A stretch of 64,000 nt of DNA from Letharia columbiana (Eukaryota; Ascomycota; Lecanoromycetes; Lecanorales; Parmeliaceae). Below the pieces are notes generated by a model. It was not told where the DNA came from, did no database searches, and saw only the letters and a program-made list of their open reading frames with translations. A program made the translations under genes and the position numbers. Position 1 is the first letter of the stretch, and each line of letters opens with the position of its first letter. Shown here in pieces: positions 9,236 through 20,597 of this stretch. The DNA lies in assembly GCF_014066305.1 (NCBI RefSeq), contig NW_023501038.1:1467001-1531000 (forward strand), in the 5' to 3' direction.

Positions 9236-11808
9236 TTAAGCTTCCTTGGGCTTGCTTCCTCCACCCATCAGTCCTCCAGCCAGACCACTGGCCCAACCAG
9301 ACGCTTTACTCAAGCCTTCTTTCCCTCCTCCCGCAATATTAGACGCCCATGCGCCAGCACCCTGTTGCGGCTTCTCCACCTTTTGAACTTCTGGCAAAAC
9401 ACCCGTATCCGCACTCGCAGCAGCCTTGCTCTCGGCATCACCACTCGACTTCTCACCTCTCAGCCTCTTCGGCAAGTATCCCCAGGCAGATTTCAACATC
9501 CCTTTCTGCGTCTCCTGCTGTACTTCTAGCTCCATTTGAACAGCTTCGGCTTCGGCAGCGGATGATTCTGCTTGTTGCTGTTCCTTGCTCTTCTCTCCAT
9601 CTTTGCCGACGCCAAGGGGATTGTCCTTGAGTACCCTCTCGCCTTCCGCCTTAGCTTTGTCGGCATACTTTTTCTTCGCATCTTCTTCGTCCATCTTCTT
9701 TAAACCTGCTTCCTCTTTGGCGACGGCGGACATTTCAATGTCTTCGAACCCAATCTTCTTCAGAATGTGACCAACGAGGTAACGGTAGCGCAGATGTCCG
9801 CTTACACTTTCGCTAACATCGACGTTCTCAACGGTGGGAATGCCTTCGACTTTCTGAAGTCCAGCAACGCCGTATTGGATGCTGCTTGTGCGATACAAAA
9901 AGCCAAGAACATAGTCATTTTCGCTGTACACATTGACAAGCCTGCTGGCTACAACGGAGCGCATGACGCGCCAATCTGCAGTGGTACTGGGTGCGGGAGC
10001 GCCAATCAAAACAACTGACTCGATAAGGCCAAAGGCACGTCGTTTGGCGAGACTCATAAGACACGAGTAAATGACTCTTGCGCCGAGGGAGTAGCCTATC
10101 AATGTCACTGGTCTCTCGCCTTGTGCCTTGTTGATCAAAGCATCGGCGAGAACTTCACCGGCCTTATCGGCACGACTTCGAGCGACAGAAAATGGATTGT
10201 CGACCACTCGTGAGACTTTGAGAAGGGCAAGGGGCCACATTGCATCCATCAATCCTGCGAATACGGTTCGTTTGATCATTTCTGACTTCGCATAGCCCCA
10301 AGCGGCGGATGACACCATTGCGCTCATACTGTTACCAAGGTTCATGAGCGCTTCGAGCTCGAAACGTAGAGCGAAGACTTCGCTTCCATGACCAAGCACA
10401 CGCCACGGAGTGACAACCTCCGACTTCGAGTTCAACCAGCCAGTGATGCCAATGGTGACGCGGAGGCGGCGCTGGGCCGGATCCTCGACGCCGTCCTTGT
10501 CTTCTTTGCTTTCCTTTTTGAAATGATGAGGGAAGTGATGAGTCTTTGGTGTCGTCGCACTTTGGCCGTCTTGAGGATTTTGAACACCACTCTCTGTGTC
10601 TAGCGACTTCTCAACTTGTTTGGACTTCTGGGCTAGCTTCTTGGCTTCTTTCTCATCTTCTTGTTCGATATCTTTGCCATCCTTTCGCACAGGCAAAAAT
10701 GCAAAATCCTCAACTTGCCGCGCGTAGTTGTCCATCATCTGGCCTGTCATTCGTCCGCCGTAGGCTCCAAACAGTCCACCAACAATCACCGTGCTTCCGG
10801 CCACGGTGCCAAGATAGCCTGCTGCAGCGGTGGCACCTAGGCCAACACCTCCCATAACACTCCCAACACCAGCCGCAACCAATGGTGCGGCTAGACCACC
10901 AGTAACGCCGATCAGAGCAGCTCCTGCGACTGTGGCCAGGCCCACTTTCCATTTCCTTGAATCTTTGTTCTCTTCCACTTTCTTCTTTGCTTCAGCGTCT
11001 CCAGACATGTGTTTCGCGGCTTCAAGCAGGCCTTTTGCCATCTTCTCTTCATCTTCAGTCAAGATCTTGAGCGGAAGTTTTAGCGACGAGGTTATATAGA
11101 GGAGGAGAACGCGTGATGGGCCGATGTAGTGTTCCAGAGATAGCATGAGCAGTAACATAGAATGTATTATAAGGATCTTGGTTTTTTCGTCGAGCGATGC
11201 GAGTGGGGTATCAATTGGAGGGTAGAACTTCGATAGTGACGCAGCTGCGGACTCGTCTGATTCCGTAGGCTTGGATGGGTCGACCTTGACGTCTGATGGA
11301 GCGTGAATAGCTGAGTCCGGTGCCTTGGCGGATCTCATTTGGGAAGAGGCTTCTTCTCTGGAATTTACAACCTCGCCGACTCTTATGATAACGCTGCTTC
11401 GCCATTCGTCGAAGAACTTGAGCGATGCTTGCTTCAGTTCCTTCATAGCTGGAGCACTGAGCTCTTTCTCCCGCTGCTCCTTTAGCTTCCGCTCTGCATC
11501 CATTTTGGCGACATCTACCGTACCAGGATCAACATTGGGGTTCGTGATCTTGTCATCTTCGGATGTAGTGAGTTCTTGGACGAGATCTTTCGAGATGCCA
11601 ACGGAGGCGTCAAAGCTGGAGATGATGGTCTTGCGCATTGCAGCCGCAACGCTGGCGATGAGGAGGGTAAGTTCCCCCCTCTGGTCCTCATCGAGTAATG
11701 TGGTCAGAGATTCCTCCTTGCCTTCTGGCTGCCTTGCTGGAGGGTGTTTCTCCCTGTTGTCGTCAGCTTATGACACTTTATATTGCTCTTGGTGCGCTTT
11801 ACTGACAT
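9236..11808 (-). CDS. DUF726 (TMCO4-like) alpha/beta-hydrolase-fold membrane protein
   Basis: DUF726 family protein, related to TMCO4 and yeast Yfd4-type proteins: an alpha/beta-hydrolase-like domain fused to membrane segments. Visible features are an N-terminal helical region and a glycine/alanine-rich hydrophobic stretch (roughly residues 230-300 of the main frame: LATVAGAALIGVTGGLAAP). Next come GITGWLNSK and the nucleophile-elbow-like GYSLGARVIYSCL near residue 520. A charged alanine/glycine-rich tail closes the protein. Coding sense extends upstream of the ATG at 11638 (LLDEDQRGELTLLIASVAAA) until a stop 5' of a CTGAC branch site, so a 5' intron exists. The simplest start is ATG 11806-11808 with a six-base first exon (11803-11808, donor GTAAAG) spliced in phase to about 11730. 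That first exon is inferred. Catalysis is untested in the family. Confidence 0.85.
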
Positions 11809-13448
11809 TTTGATTGACGACACAATGTTTAGGGGAAGTTGAGGCAAAGGTAGACGAAGAGCGTGAGTTGACCAACAGCGTAGCCCTAGGACAATTGGCT
11901 ACGGTGCATCCCCACTACCGTGTTTGAACCTGTTTCTCGTTCAAACCAGTGACGTACGAGTAACTAGATTAGGGTTAAGATTAGAGTAGGGCTTGCTTTT
12001 AGCGGCGTTTCTAAAAGTGGTAGCGACTGAGACTTGAGAGCGCACCAGCGACGCTACAATGTTGCAGCTATAGTGACCACAGTGAATGATTCCCTTGCCC
12101 TAAACTCTCCACTATTATGCTGATGCACAAAGAAATTGGAGATATCTGATCCAAGCCTGAACTTATGGGCAGAAGTAGCCACGCTGGCGCTTAGCCGGCA
12201 CTTGGAGTCAGTAAGGTATCCGAGAGCGAAGAAGCGCACTTAGGCTGTCCATCTTTTCGTGATAATCTGACCAAAAGAGTCCTCACAGTAGATGGGTACT
12301 TAAGTGACAACAAGAGACTATCCTCTCTCCTCCGAACCCCTGCGGAAGCCAATGGCATGAATCTCATGCGATGATTGATCGAAGGACACAGAAGTACGCT
12401 GCTGCCGCCATGATACCGAATAAGAAGGCACGAAGTCGGCATCAACCATCGAGAATGAGCAATCACTAGTCACGGAAGAGTATCTTCGAAATGTGATTTT
12501 TTTTGAATTTGCTTTTTGACCCATCAAATATCCCGGACTTGAATCAAGAGCGGAGGCTTGCTATTTTGAGTATCATTTGCTGTCATCAAGTATTTTTCGT
12601 AGACGACCTACGACGCAATCAGAGCCATTGGGGATTGACTCAAGGGTGGCTCGAGAGCGGATGCTACTATCCGTGGGAAAAGGACGAGGCGGCGAGTACC
12701 CGGGTGAGGAGCGGCAATCTCTATGGATGGAAATCCTCGGCTTCGATATTCTCACACGAATGGCTCTACTTCCTCTTCATTCCTAGGTCTTCCTCGCCAC
12801 TGCTGAGAGTCAGCTCTAGTATGGCCTTCCATGTACAGATATTGTTACCCGAGCAATGGCGCCATTATGTACGGCTTACTCTCAGACTCATTCTTGAGGG
12901 CACGGGGTGGGACCTACCTTGGATCTCCCCTGCTAAGTCTGTGCTGTAGGACTGGGCGCCACGTTAACCTGTACGCATAAATCCGCGCTATGTTCATATC
13001 TTGCGCTGACTACTTTCCAGCAATCAAGCATTTGTTTGCCATACGAGCTTTGGTACTCAGAGGGTTTCACCGCTCCAGCTGTGGCCAACTTGTCCACATC
13101 CTTCGAAGCTGTCAATTAATCCAACGGCTGCTCTTCCCAAGGCTCTACTTGCTAAGAAAACGGTTTGGGACCCATATGCGGGTCAAATCACCGCTGCTGT
13201 CGACCTTTCGGCCATTGGTGGACAAATTCGTAAGACTGTAGCCCAAATGGGCGATAAGCCGAAGACGCACTCTCGTGTAATACAAATACGCCACAGTCCA
13301 TTGGCTCTTCAAATCCGAGTGAGCATATGCTAGAACCCCGCTCTTGAGCAAACCCCTCAACCACCCCACTGGTACAGGCAAAGATCCCAATGTTCTTCGT
13401 TGTACCGAATTTGCTGGCCATCTCTGACTTTCGTCCGCATCTTCATTC
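11809..13448. other. 1.6 kb without a supported gene
   Basis: This is the upstream region of the DUF726 gene plus sequence leading to the F-box relics. It contains an 8-bp perfect inverted repeat GTTTGAAC/GTTCAAAC (11922-11929 and 11939-11946, 9-nt loop) and a single TTAGGG. Several open frames on both strands lack a plausible start, splice structure or homology I recognise. Confidence 0.4.
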
Positions 13449-14407
13449 ATGTTCGAAATCAACAAGCTCCCTTGGGAGCTGCGGGATGGAATCTACGAAG
13501 CTGCTTTAGTCCGAGATGTGGTCATCGTCGCTGCCATTGAGCTTCAAAATGCGAAAACATCTCTCGCTCTACCTGGCAAGATACCAGAAGTCCCCCAATT
13601 AAGGGAACGGGAATCGACTGGGCAAGAGTCCACGAAGAATCCGTCACAAACTCTTACCACCGTCAATGCTCTAACGAGGGTGCTCCCAACCTGAATCTAT
13701 CCCATACCAGCCGCCAAGTCTATACAGAGTACTAGCCGATCTTTTACAAGCAAAACATTTTCGACTTCTCCAACGCAGAAACAACAGTCACCGCAGCGTC
13801 GATGTGCCTGGCATACCTCGACGATCGACCTCAGCAAGCTCTACTACAGATCCGCGGAATGCATCTATTGATCGGCGAGCCCCTGTACCACGAAGATGGC
13901 GGGCTTATCGCCGACCCCCTTTGGCCCCAGTGGGGTCAATTGTGCGCCGAACTTTCCACAAAGCTATCCCTTCACCAGCTGGTTTTATCTGTCAGCGGGA
14001 CAGTCCCCGGCTTCAAGACAATAAATACCGGCAACGGCGGTCTTCAACCCCGGGCGTAGGAGATCTGCCAGATCACCAACCTACGCAAGCCTGAAGTGGA
14101 CGTGAACGTGACTGCCGACAGAGTGTACCATGTAGGACTTGATGTAGGTTTCGGGCTGATTAACCATCTGCGAGCCAGGATGCTGGCAAACGGGTCAGGC
14201 TTTGAGAAGATGGGACTTGAGGAGTTTCTGTACACGAAGAAAGTGGTGGGATGTTTGGCCTGGGTGGCGCTATCGAACTATGCCCTTCTGGAGAAGTACG
14301 ATACAAATGGCGATCTAGTGCGATATTCGGCCGAGTTGACCGGATATGTGATGGAATATATCAGCAACGCAAGGGAGAGAGTCGTCGAGTTGACCTCGTG
14401 GTGGTGA
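13449..14407 (+). pseudogene. F-box/2EXR-like gene relic, copy 1
   Basis: The ATG at 13449 opens MFEINKLPWELRDGIYEAAL, the F-box/2EXR-like N-terminal helix pair that usually recruits an SCF adaptor. The frame stops after 81 residues. The rest of the protein continues in another frame: NLNLSHTSRQVYTEY, then TAG at 13733-13735, then PIFYKQNIFDF and an LLIGEP segment. A second TAG follows at 14057-14059, then a C-terminal block (EICQITNLRK ... ELTSWW) ending at 14407. At least one frameshift and two nonsense codons therefore interrupt an otherwise collinear homologue of the copy at 15469. No GT-AG combination removes all three. Described as found; no repaired version is implied. Confidence 0.65.
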
Positions 14408-15468
14408 AAAGTATGTAGTTGTGATGCCCACTGAAAACTTGAAGTAGGCTTTGGTCCGGCCACACATGAGATTGATCGTGGTAGATACATGTCGCTCCAG
14501 CCTTTAGACATACTCGATTGAACGCTATACACCATTTGATCCCCATGCCAATGATTGAGATGCGTACAGTAATGGTATACTGGCATGCGGGGAGCTCAGG
14601 CGGTGAGTATCAGGAGGGCGGACATATCGGCTCCGATGTGCACATATGGATTGGCTTCCCCTTTTCCTCTGTAAGAACGGCGCCAATTCAAATTCATTCT
14701 ACGAACTGCCTCGCCACTCAAATACTGAGGGGTAGTCTTAGTATGATCTTCCCTACGTGGATACTCTCTCCTGAATAACATCGCCATCACATGCCGCTTA
14801 ATGGGCCACGAGTTTCTTCTCGAGGACGGTATCCCTCGTCTGCACTTCCCTTGTCAACTCCAAGCTCAGAAACAATCCTTGCCTTGATACCGCCATTGCA
14901 AGGACGCCGCCAACGAGTCCGTCACAGTGTGACACTGCAACGCCCTCAAGACCACAAGTGAATCTCTCGTTCTCAGTAACGGTTTAATTCTGACAGCTAA
15001 TTTGAATGTTACAGACGAGCTTTCTCTTCTTTCTACAGGTTCATTCGAAATGAGAGCGCCTCTCATACCCCGTCGAACGCCGTCCTTCACGGGTTGGGCA
15101 CCAGTCACAGCGTCTCTTTGCAGTCTCTCTACCTGCGCTGAAGGCAGTCTTTCTAAGGGCTAGCTCCCAACCACTGCCCTGTTGGAACATTCTCCCAGCC
15201 TTGTAGGGCTAGCCACCTACTACTTAGTAGGCTCCACAGCCGTTCTTCTTCTTCTTAATAACAACAACTTTCACACCACATTCCAATAACCCTAGCTCCT
15301 TTTTACCTACTTTCCACGCCGGACTTTGTTGAGGAAAAAGCCGTACACTTTTTCTCCTCCATACAGGTCCTACCTACTTCAAACGCCACGTTCGATTGAG
15401 GAAAGACCCTCGCAGCGCTCGCAAAACCAAGCTGTGATACTAGTACCGGCGTGCGCTTACCTCCCGTC
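14408..15468. other. Spacer between the two F-box-like relics
   Basis: No supported gene. It holds a pyrimidine-rich block and a short CTT run (about 15245-15257) before the second relic, possibly its former promoter. Confidence 0.35.
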
Positions 15469-16391
15469 ATGTTCGACCTAATGAAGCTCCCGGCCGAGTT
15501 ACGAATCAAGATCTATGAATATGCGCTCGTACGAGACGTTATCAGAACCGTCACCACCGCACATCCTTTCGGAGCACTGCACCCTAGGTACAACAAACGT
15601 GTGCAGGTTTACTATGGAGAACCCAAGCCCACCAAATCTGTAACCTTGCGCAGCAGGTGGACATCATACGGAAATGCAGACGTTTTGAGACGCAAAGATC
15701 TTCGGAATGTCAAGATTATTGCAGGCGAGGTGCTGGAAGACGAGATCTCGTGGTCGTATGCTATCCAGCCAGACGGCTATCCTCCTCTGGTCAACATCTT
15801 CCTCACGAGTCGCAAAGTTTACTCCGAGACATGAGCGATATTCTACCAAAAAATGCTTTTGCTTTCACCATCCCTCATAACACTTACCTCTCCGCCTACA
15901 ACTGCCTTTGCTTTCTATACGATCGACCATACCACGCTTTACGACACATACACGAGCTTCACCTGCTCATCGGCAACGAACCCCAACGACCTATACACTT
16001 ATATCTAACTTGCCCACCCTGGTTGAACCTCATCAATGACATCAGCAGATACATGTCCGTTCGTGTCCTAGTCCTATACATCCGTGAAAGGACAGACGAC
16101 ACTCCTGGATACCGATTGCCCTATTTACCATGGAAGGAATGGCTATATAAAATCACCAGACTGCACGAGCTTCATATGGACATTGTAAGTGAGGATACTA
16201 GCGAAGAAATCATTGCTTTCGTCAGGCAGCTGCGGAGCAAGATGGTGGTGGGTGGCGAGCAGGTGGGGACCGAGAGTTTCACGCTTGGCCGACGATCAAT
16301 TCCATCCGTCTCGTGGACGGCCAGAGATCCCCCTAATTCACTTGCTACAGGTTCAACCCTTCCGGATATGGAGGAAAACCACTGCTGGTAG
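15469..16391 (+). pseudogene. F-box/2EXR-like gene relic, copy 2
   Basis: The ATG at 15469 opens MFDLMKLPAELRIKIYEYAL, closely matching copy 1. The first frame reads to KVYSET, then TGA at 15832-15834. Immediately after, the same frame reads AIFYQK and then loses register at an A6 run (about 15848-15853). The homologous continuation (NAFAFTIPHN ... LHLLIGNEP ... ELHMDIVSED) lies in the next frame and ends at 16391. One nonsense codon plus one homopolymer frameshift thus separate two well-conserved halves. Mapping errors could explain the A6 shift but not the TGA. The C-terminal boundary is uncertain because homology to copy 1 fades. Confidence 0.65.
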
Positions 16392-17480
16392 GAGTAGCGT
16401 TATCGTGATCGGTACCCACCGATGCATTTACAGAAGCCGAAGACAGAATGTAAGGTTCGTTTTCGGGGGGATAGCAAGCAATTTCGGTATCATGCATTTG
16501 TATTTCGGGATCTGTCTGTTGGACTACAGGAAAATACGACCGTTCTCTGTGTACCACTTAGCCAAAGTTCACGTCCCAATTACGGTTTGCGTGAGAACCA
16601 AGCACTCTTAACTCTCTTCCATACCACCACCTTGATACATTTCTCTACCTCCACTTGAGGCATACATCCTGAATCCTGCCGGGTCAGCGCAACACACCCC
16701 TAAATTGGCTCATACTCATTGAAACGCGAGCAGCAGCCATACGCTTATCCGTCTCAACGCGGCCGTCCCACCGCTTGTTTTACCAACCTCACTGAAATAC
16801 GCAGATACATCATATGCTCCTAGGTAACCTACAAAATCCCCACGGAACATGTCGCCGTGGTCAATGCTCGGGAAAATCAGACGCAATGAAGCCAGCGCAA
16901 CATTGCGCGTACAGTTTTCCACCTGCACTGACATACGAGTGGGAAATGGTATGCCTGAAGGGTTGGGTAGCCTGGTCGTGGTCATAGCGCACACACGTTC
17001 GGCAAAGGGCGTATCAGGGGCCGTGCTTGGAAAGAAGAAGGCTTGGTTTGTGGCACCTAGGTCCTTGAGCGTGGCATCTGGTGCGTCTTACTGCACAGTA
17101 TATGGGTTGGACAGTAGCGAGGAGAATGCTGCATGGGGGTTTCGTTGATGTAGGAGGTTGTAGGATTTGGATGGGAAAGGGCCTTTGGCTTCACGATCTG
17201 GACAATTACATCGAGGTTGGATGAAGAGGATGTCGAAAAGCAGTGGACTGTGTTGGGATTAGGCCACATCATCATGGAAAGAATGACTTGGGATTGATTT
17301 TGAATGAATTGAGTTGAATGGCTCTAAGCAGATTCGGATTGTGTACTTTCCAACAGCGCGTTGGGATCTTGTCTTCGTGTACAGTGGGACAGCCGAAGCG
17401 CTAGAACAAGGCTTACTAGTGACGACAAGGGCTAGAGATTGTCGCGTACCTAGAGCTCCCTGCTCTTGATCCACCGTTGA
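16392..17480. other. 1.1 kb intergenic region
   Basis: No gene I can support. Two opposing open frames overlap around 16716-17148. Both look mildly protein-like, but neither has recognisable motifs or a splice context. Confidence 0.3.
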
Positions 17481-19271
17481 TCAATTCGACGCCCCGAGCA
17501 GTTGCTTTTCAAGCTTCTTGGTCCCTTTAGCCGTCTTCTTGTCGCGGCCCTTCGCCTCCTTGTCTGCTTTCTTCTGTGCCTTCGCCTCTCTAGCCATCAT
17601 CTTCTCACGTTCCTTCGCTTCCCTAGCGGTCCTCCTCTTCAGCTCCCTGGCCTCTTTGGCCATCTTCTTGGCATGTTCCCTCGTCTCCCGGGCAATCTTC
17701 CACTTGAGTTCCCTCGCCTCTCGACGCGTCTTGATCTCAAGTTCCTTCGCCTCGTCAGACTCCCTCCTCAAACGTTCCTCCAACTCCTTGGTTGCCTTCT
17801 CCTCCTGTCGCTTCGCGTGCCAGCGCTCCTTCCTCTTGATTAGCCTCTTATCTTCGGCGAGCTTTTCCGCAAAGTCCCTGAAATAGTCATCGACATCTGG
17901 TCCCTTCAGTGTCTGATTCAGAGCGGCTTCCATGGACTTATTCCTGCGTCCCAGGTACTTCAATTCCTTCCCTTGCTGCTCTATTCTGCCAATGAAATCG
18001 TCGAAAGAGGCCTTATCCTCTAGCAAATCTTGCTCCTCCGACTTTTTGAAATGCTCGCGTTTTGACTTGAACAGATCGAACTTCTCTTCGGCATCCGGTA
18101 AGTCCTGTTCACGTCGAGGTCTCATCATCGCGCGCTCAATTTCTCGGAGATTGGATGCCGGTTCGTAGCGGCGCCTGCAAAGACAGTGGCATTGGTAGTC
18201 TCCAAAGCAACTGGTGTGGTTGTGAATGTGTAGAGGTGGATTCTGCGCGGGGGCGAAATGTATGAGGGCGCGCGCTTTAGCATTTTCCACCCTGACCTCT
18301 TTTAGTGCTTCATAGCCGGGTGGATGGCTACAAGGAACTGTGAACTGAACGGTAGTGAGCCGTCGACAGGTCTTCAACAAACGGAAGGCTTCTTTTGCGT
18401 CTGGTCCACGCCACAGGAAATATACCATGGTCAAGTGTTGGCGACGAGTGTATCCAATGTTCTTCAAGAAGCGATAGAGCAGTCCCGTATCCGTGAAGGA
18501 GAAGCAATTTGTTGAGTAGAAGACATGAAATGCCTCGAAATAGGTTTGTTTTGATACTAGAAGTATGGACAGATCATTGGATTTGACCTGATGAATTACG
18601 CCCCATTGAGGATCCTTGTGCTTAGGATTTGGCATGACTGACTTAGTACGGAAAGTGTTGTCCAAGTCAAGACTTCCGCTTGGCGCCCTGAGTGGACGAT
18701 TATCGAGGACCTGGGTCAAGCAAATGGATGGATCTTGCGGTGGCCCGAGAACAAAACGGTAGATGCGGTTTCTGATTTCGGGAGCGAGGTCTGGAAATCG
18801 GAAAACTTCTACCGGCTCGTTCGCAGGTGCTGAGATTTCGGCAACAGCGGCGGTGACATACGAAGACTTCTCAGCTTCGTTGATCTCCGAACTTATCTCA
18901 GCGACGGCGGCATTGGAAGAATTATCAGCTTCGCTGATCCCCGGACCACTTTCAGCGACGGCGACATCCGGTGAAGGCGAGGTTTCGGTTTGATTGACCA
19001 CCGAGCTGCTGTCAGTAACGGCTACAGTGTCATGTGGCGGAGTTGCTTTGCCAGCTTGAACGACCACTGAGCTTCTTTCAGCGACGGGGGAATGTGGCGA
19101 CGGCAAGGATGAGGTATGAGCTTGGTTGATCACTGGACAGGTATCAAACCCTTGGAAACCATGCGAAACGCACTTGAGCATCGCCGTTGTAGGCACGGTA
19201 TCATGGTTCGCTACCCGACCAGAACATCAGTAAGTGGAGCATAAGAAAGACGTATAGCCTGGCTCACCCAT
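17481..19271 (-). CDS. F-box/2EXR-like protein with long basic coiled-coil tail; 4-nt first exon
   Basis: Predicted 577 residues. The coding frame runs from 17481 to 19210. The start is supplied by a tiny first exon, ATGG at 19268-19271 in a gccATGGg context, joined across a 57-bp GT-AG intron (19211-19267) to give MANHDTVPTTAML. The N-terminus (to ~150) is acidic, with degenerate AVAEISS-type repeats. Residues ~155-180 (FRFPDLAPEIRNRIYRFVLG) are the F-box/2EXR-like motif, followed by a domain with YSTNCFSF and WRGPD segments. A CxCxCxC-like cluster (FGDYQCHCLCRRR) precedes a ~270-residue lysine/arginine/glutamate coiled coil with approximate 10-residue AREARELK repeats. Probably a substrate receptor or scaffold. 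It is intact, unlike the two relics upstream. Confidence 0.7.
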
Positions 19272-20597
19272 GGCGACCAAAAAAATGCGCAGAAGAACAG
19301 AGCTAAAATGAGTAGGTTGGTCCGACCATCATGTGAGCAATGAAAAGTGTTAAGAAGAGAGGGTGCAAGCGAAGAGGCTCTCTGCTAGCGAGGCATGGAG
19401 TGTATTGACGTAGACCTAGCCCTTGACAGCGAGAGAGACAGCGATGTGTTGTGATGTAAAGGTAGCAAAGTCTGGTGATCGTGGAAAGATATTCGGGGTT
19501 GCTCCACAACATCACAACAAGAGCTCGGCTATCGCGCTTATGTTATCGTACACATAAAGCATGCTGTATTCATCACAATGGCATGACGAGCTATCTTTTT
19601 GACCTTTTGACGCGAAATGCTAGAATCTCATTCCGAGAGCGCTAGGTGCTTCATAGAATGCCTCTATTACGATTGCGATGGATTTGCCTTCGTTAAGACG
19701 ACATAGCCATGTGCTTGATCACGGTACTGGAATTCATTAAGTCGAAAGGGCCATCACAATGTGGTGTTATCCTCAAACCTTGCAAGTGCCTTCTCATCCG
19801 TTATCATGTCCTCTGGGCCAAGTCCAACAATCAACCTCCGCCTTCTCTTTGGGATATTCTGTTTCCCCCTTCACAGAAACGCTCTCCACCTACTCTCAAC
19901 CATCATGTAGATTGTCGTTCCCCTCCGCGTACATCCTCACAACTCTCAACGCTGGCGGAAGGAGGTGAGTGTTCTCCCACCAACTTGGCATCTTCTAGCC
20001 TTCGCCTCTCCTTATCACCCTTCACGCTTGTCTTGTTGGAAACCCTCTGCCGCTTCGTCCTGGTCTCCTCGACCTTTTGCATGCCCTCGGGTCATAGCGA
20101 CGTTTCGGCGACTGTATTGTACTAGTAGGACGTTGTGCCGCGCCTCCAGCGAGAGTGTCGAGTCAAAGGTCATTTTTCTTGCCACAAATTTAGCGGGAAG
20201 CTTTAGTCCAGGCGAGCAAAAGTGGATTGCGTTTCACGTTCTGGTGCGTGGTACGGATATCTTACTCGTGAGTCGCAACCTTGGAAAGGGATTGAGGTTG
20301 TCTCTGCATTTATGTCCGGTTGTGTGTTAAGCCCGAGCTTAGTCTTAAGATTACTTTAGGGCGGTTTTTAATAACTGGCCACTAAGCAGATGATGAAAAT
20401 CCTCAAGTCACGATATTTCCACAGCGATAACAGCTGTGATGAATCCTGATACGATGTAAATATAGCGCTTAATTAGTTCTACAACAATTACAGCAAGAAT
20501 TTCCTCAATAATTAGACGTCTGACACATGATCAGAGGATAAATGAATTCGGGTGATCTTCGGCTGACCCAATATTACACAGCCATGGGGAGCAAGTA
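19272..20597. other. Divergent intergenic region
   Basis: 1.3 kb between the F-box-like gene and the AAA ATPase gene. It contains a C/T-rich stretch (about 19800-20120), probably promoter-type sequence, and AT-rich DNA near 20440-20560. No gene is supported. Confidence 0.35.

Noticed and set aside
11969..11974. TTAGGG as interstitial telomere repeat
   Set aside because: A single hexamer is expected by chance.
12503..12949. Plus-strand frame of ~148 codons
   Set aside because: It does not begin with ATG, its composition is unlike a structured protein, and no homology is apparent.
13145..13465. Minus-strand open frames with protein-like stretches (for example GIFACTSGVVEGFAQERGSS)
   Set aside because: Two overlapping frames compete, both are short, no splice sites join them to anything, and I recognise no family.
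16716..17148. Opposed open frames, both mildly coding-like
   Set aside because: Only one strand at most can be real, neither has a splice context or known motif, and I cannot choose between them.
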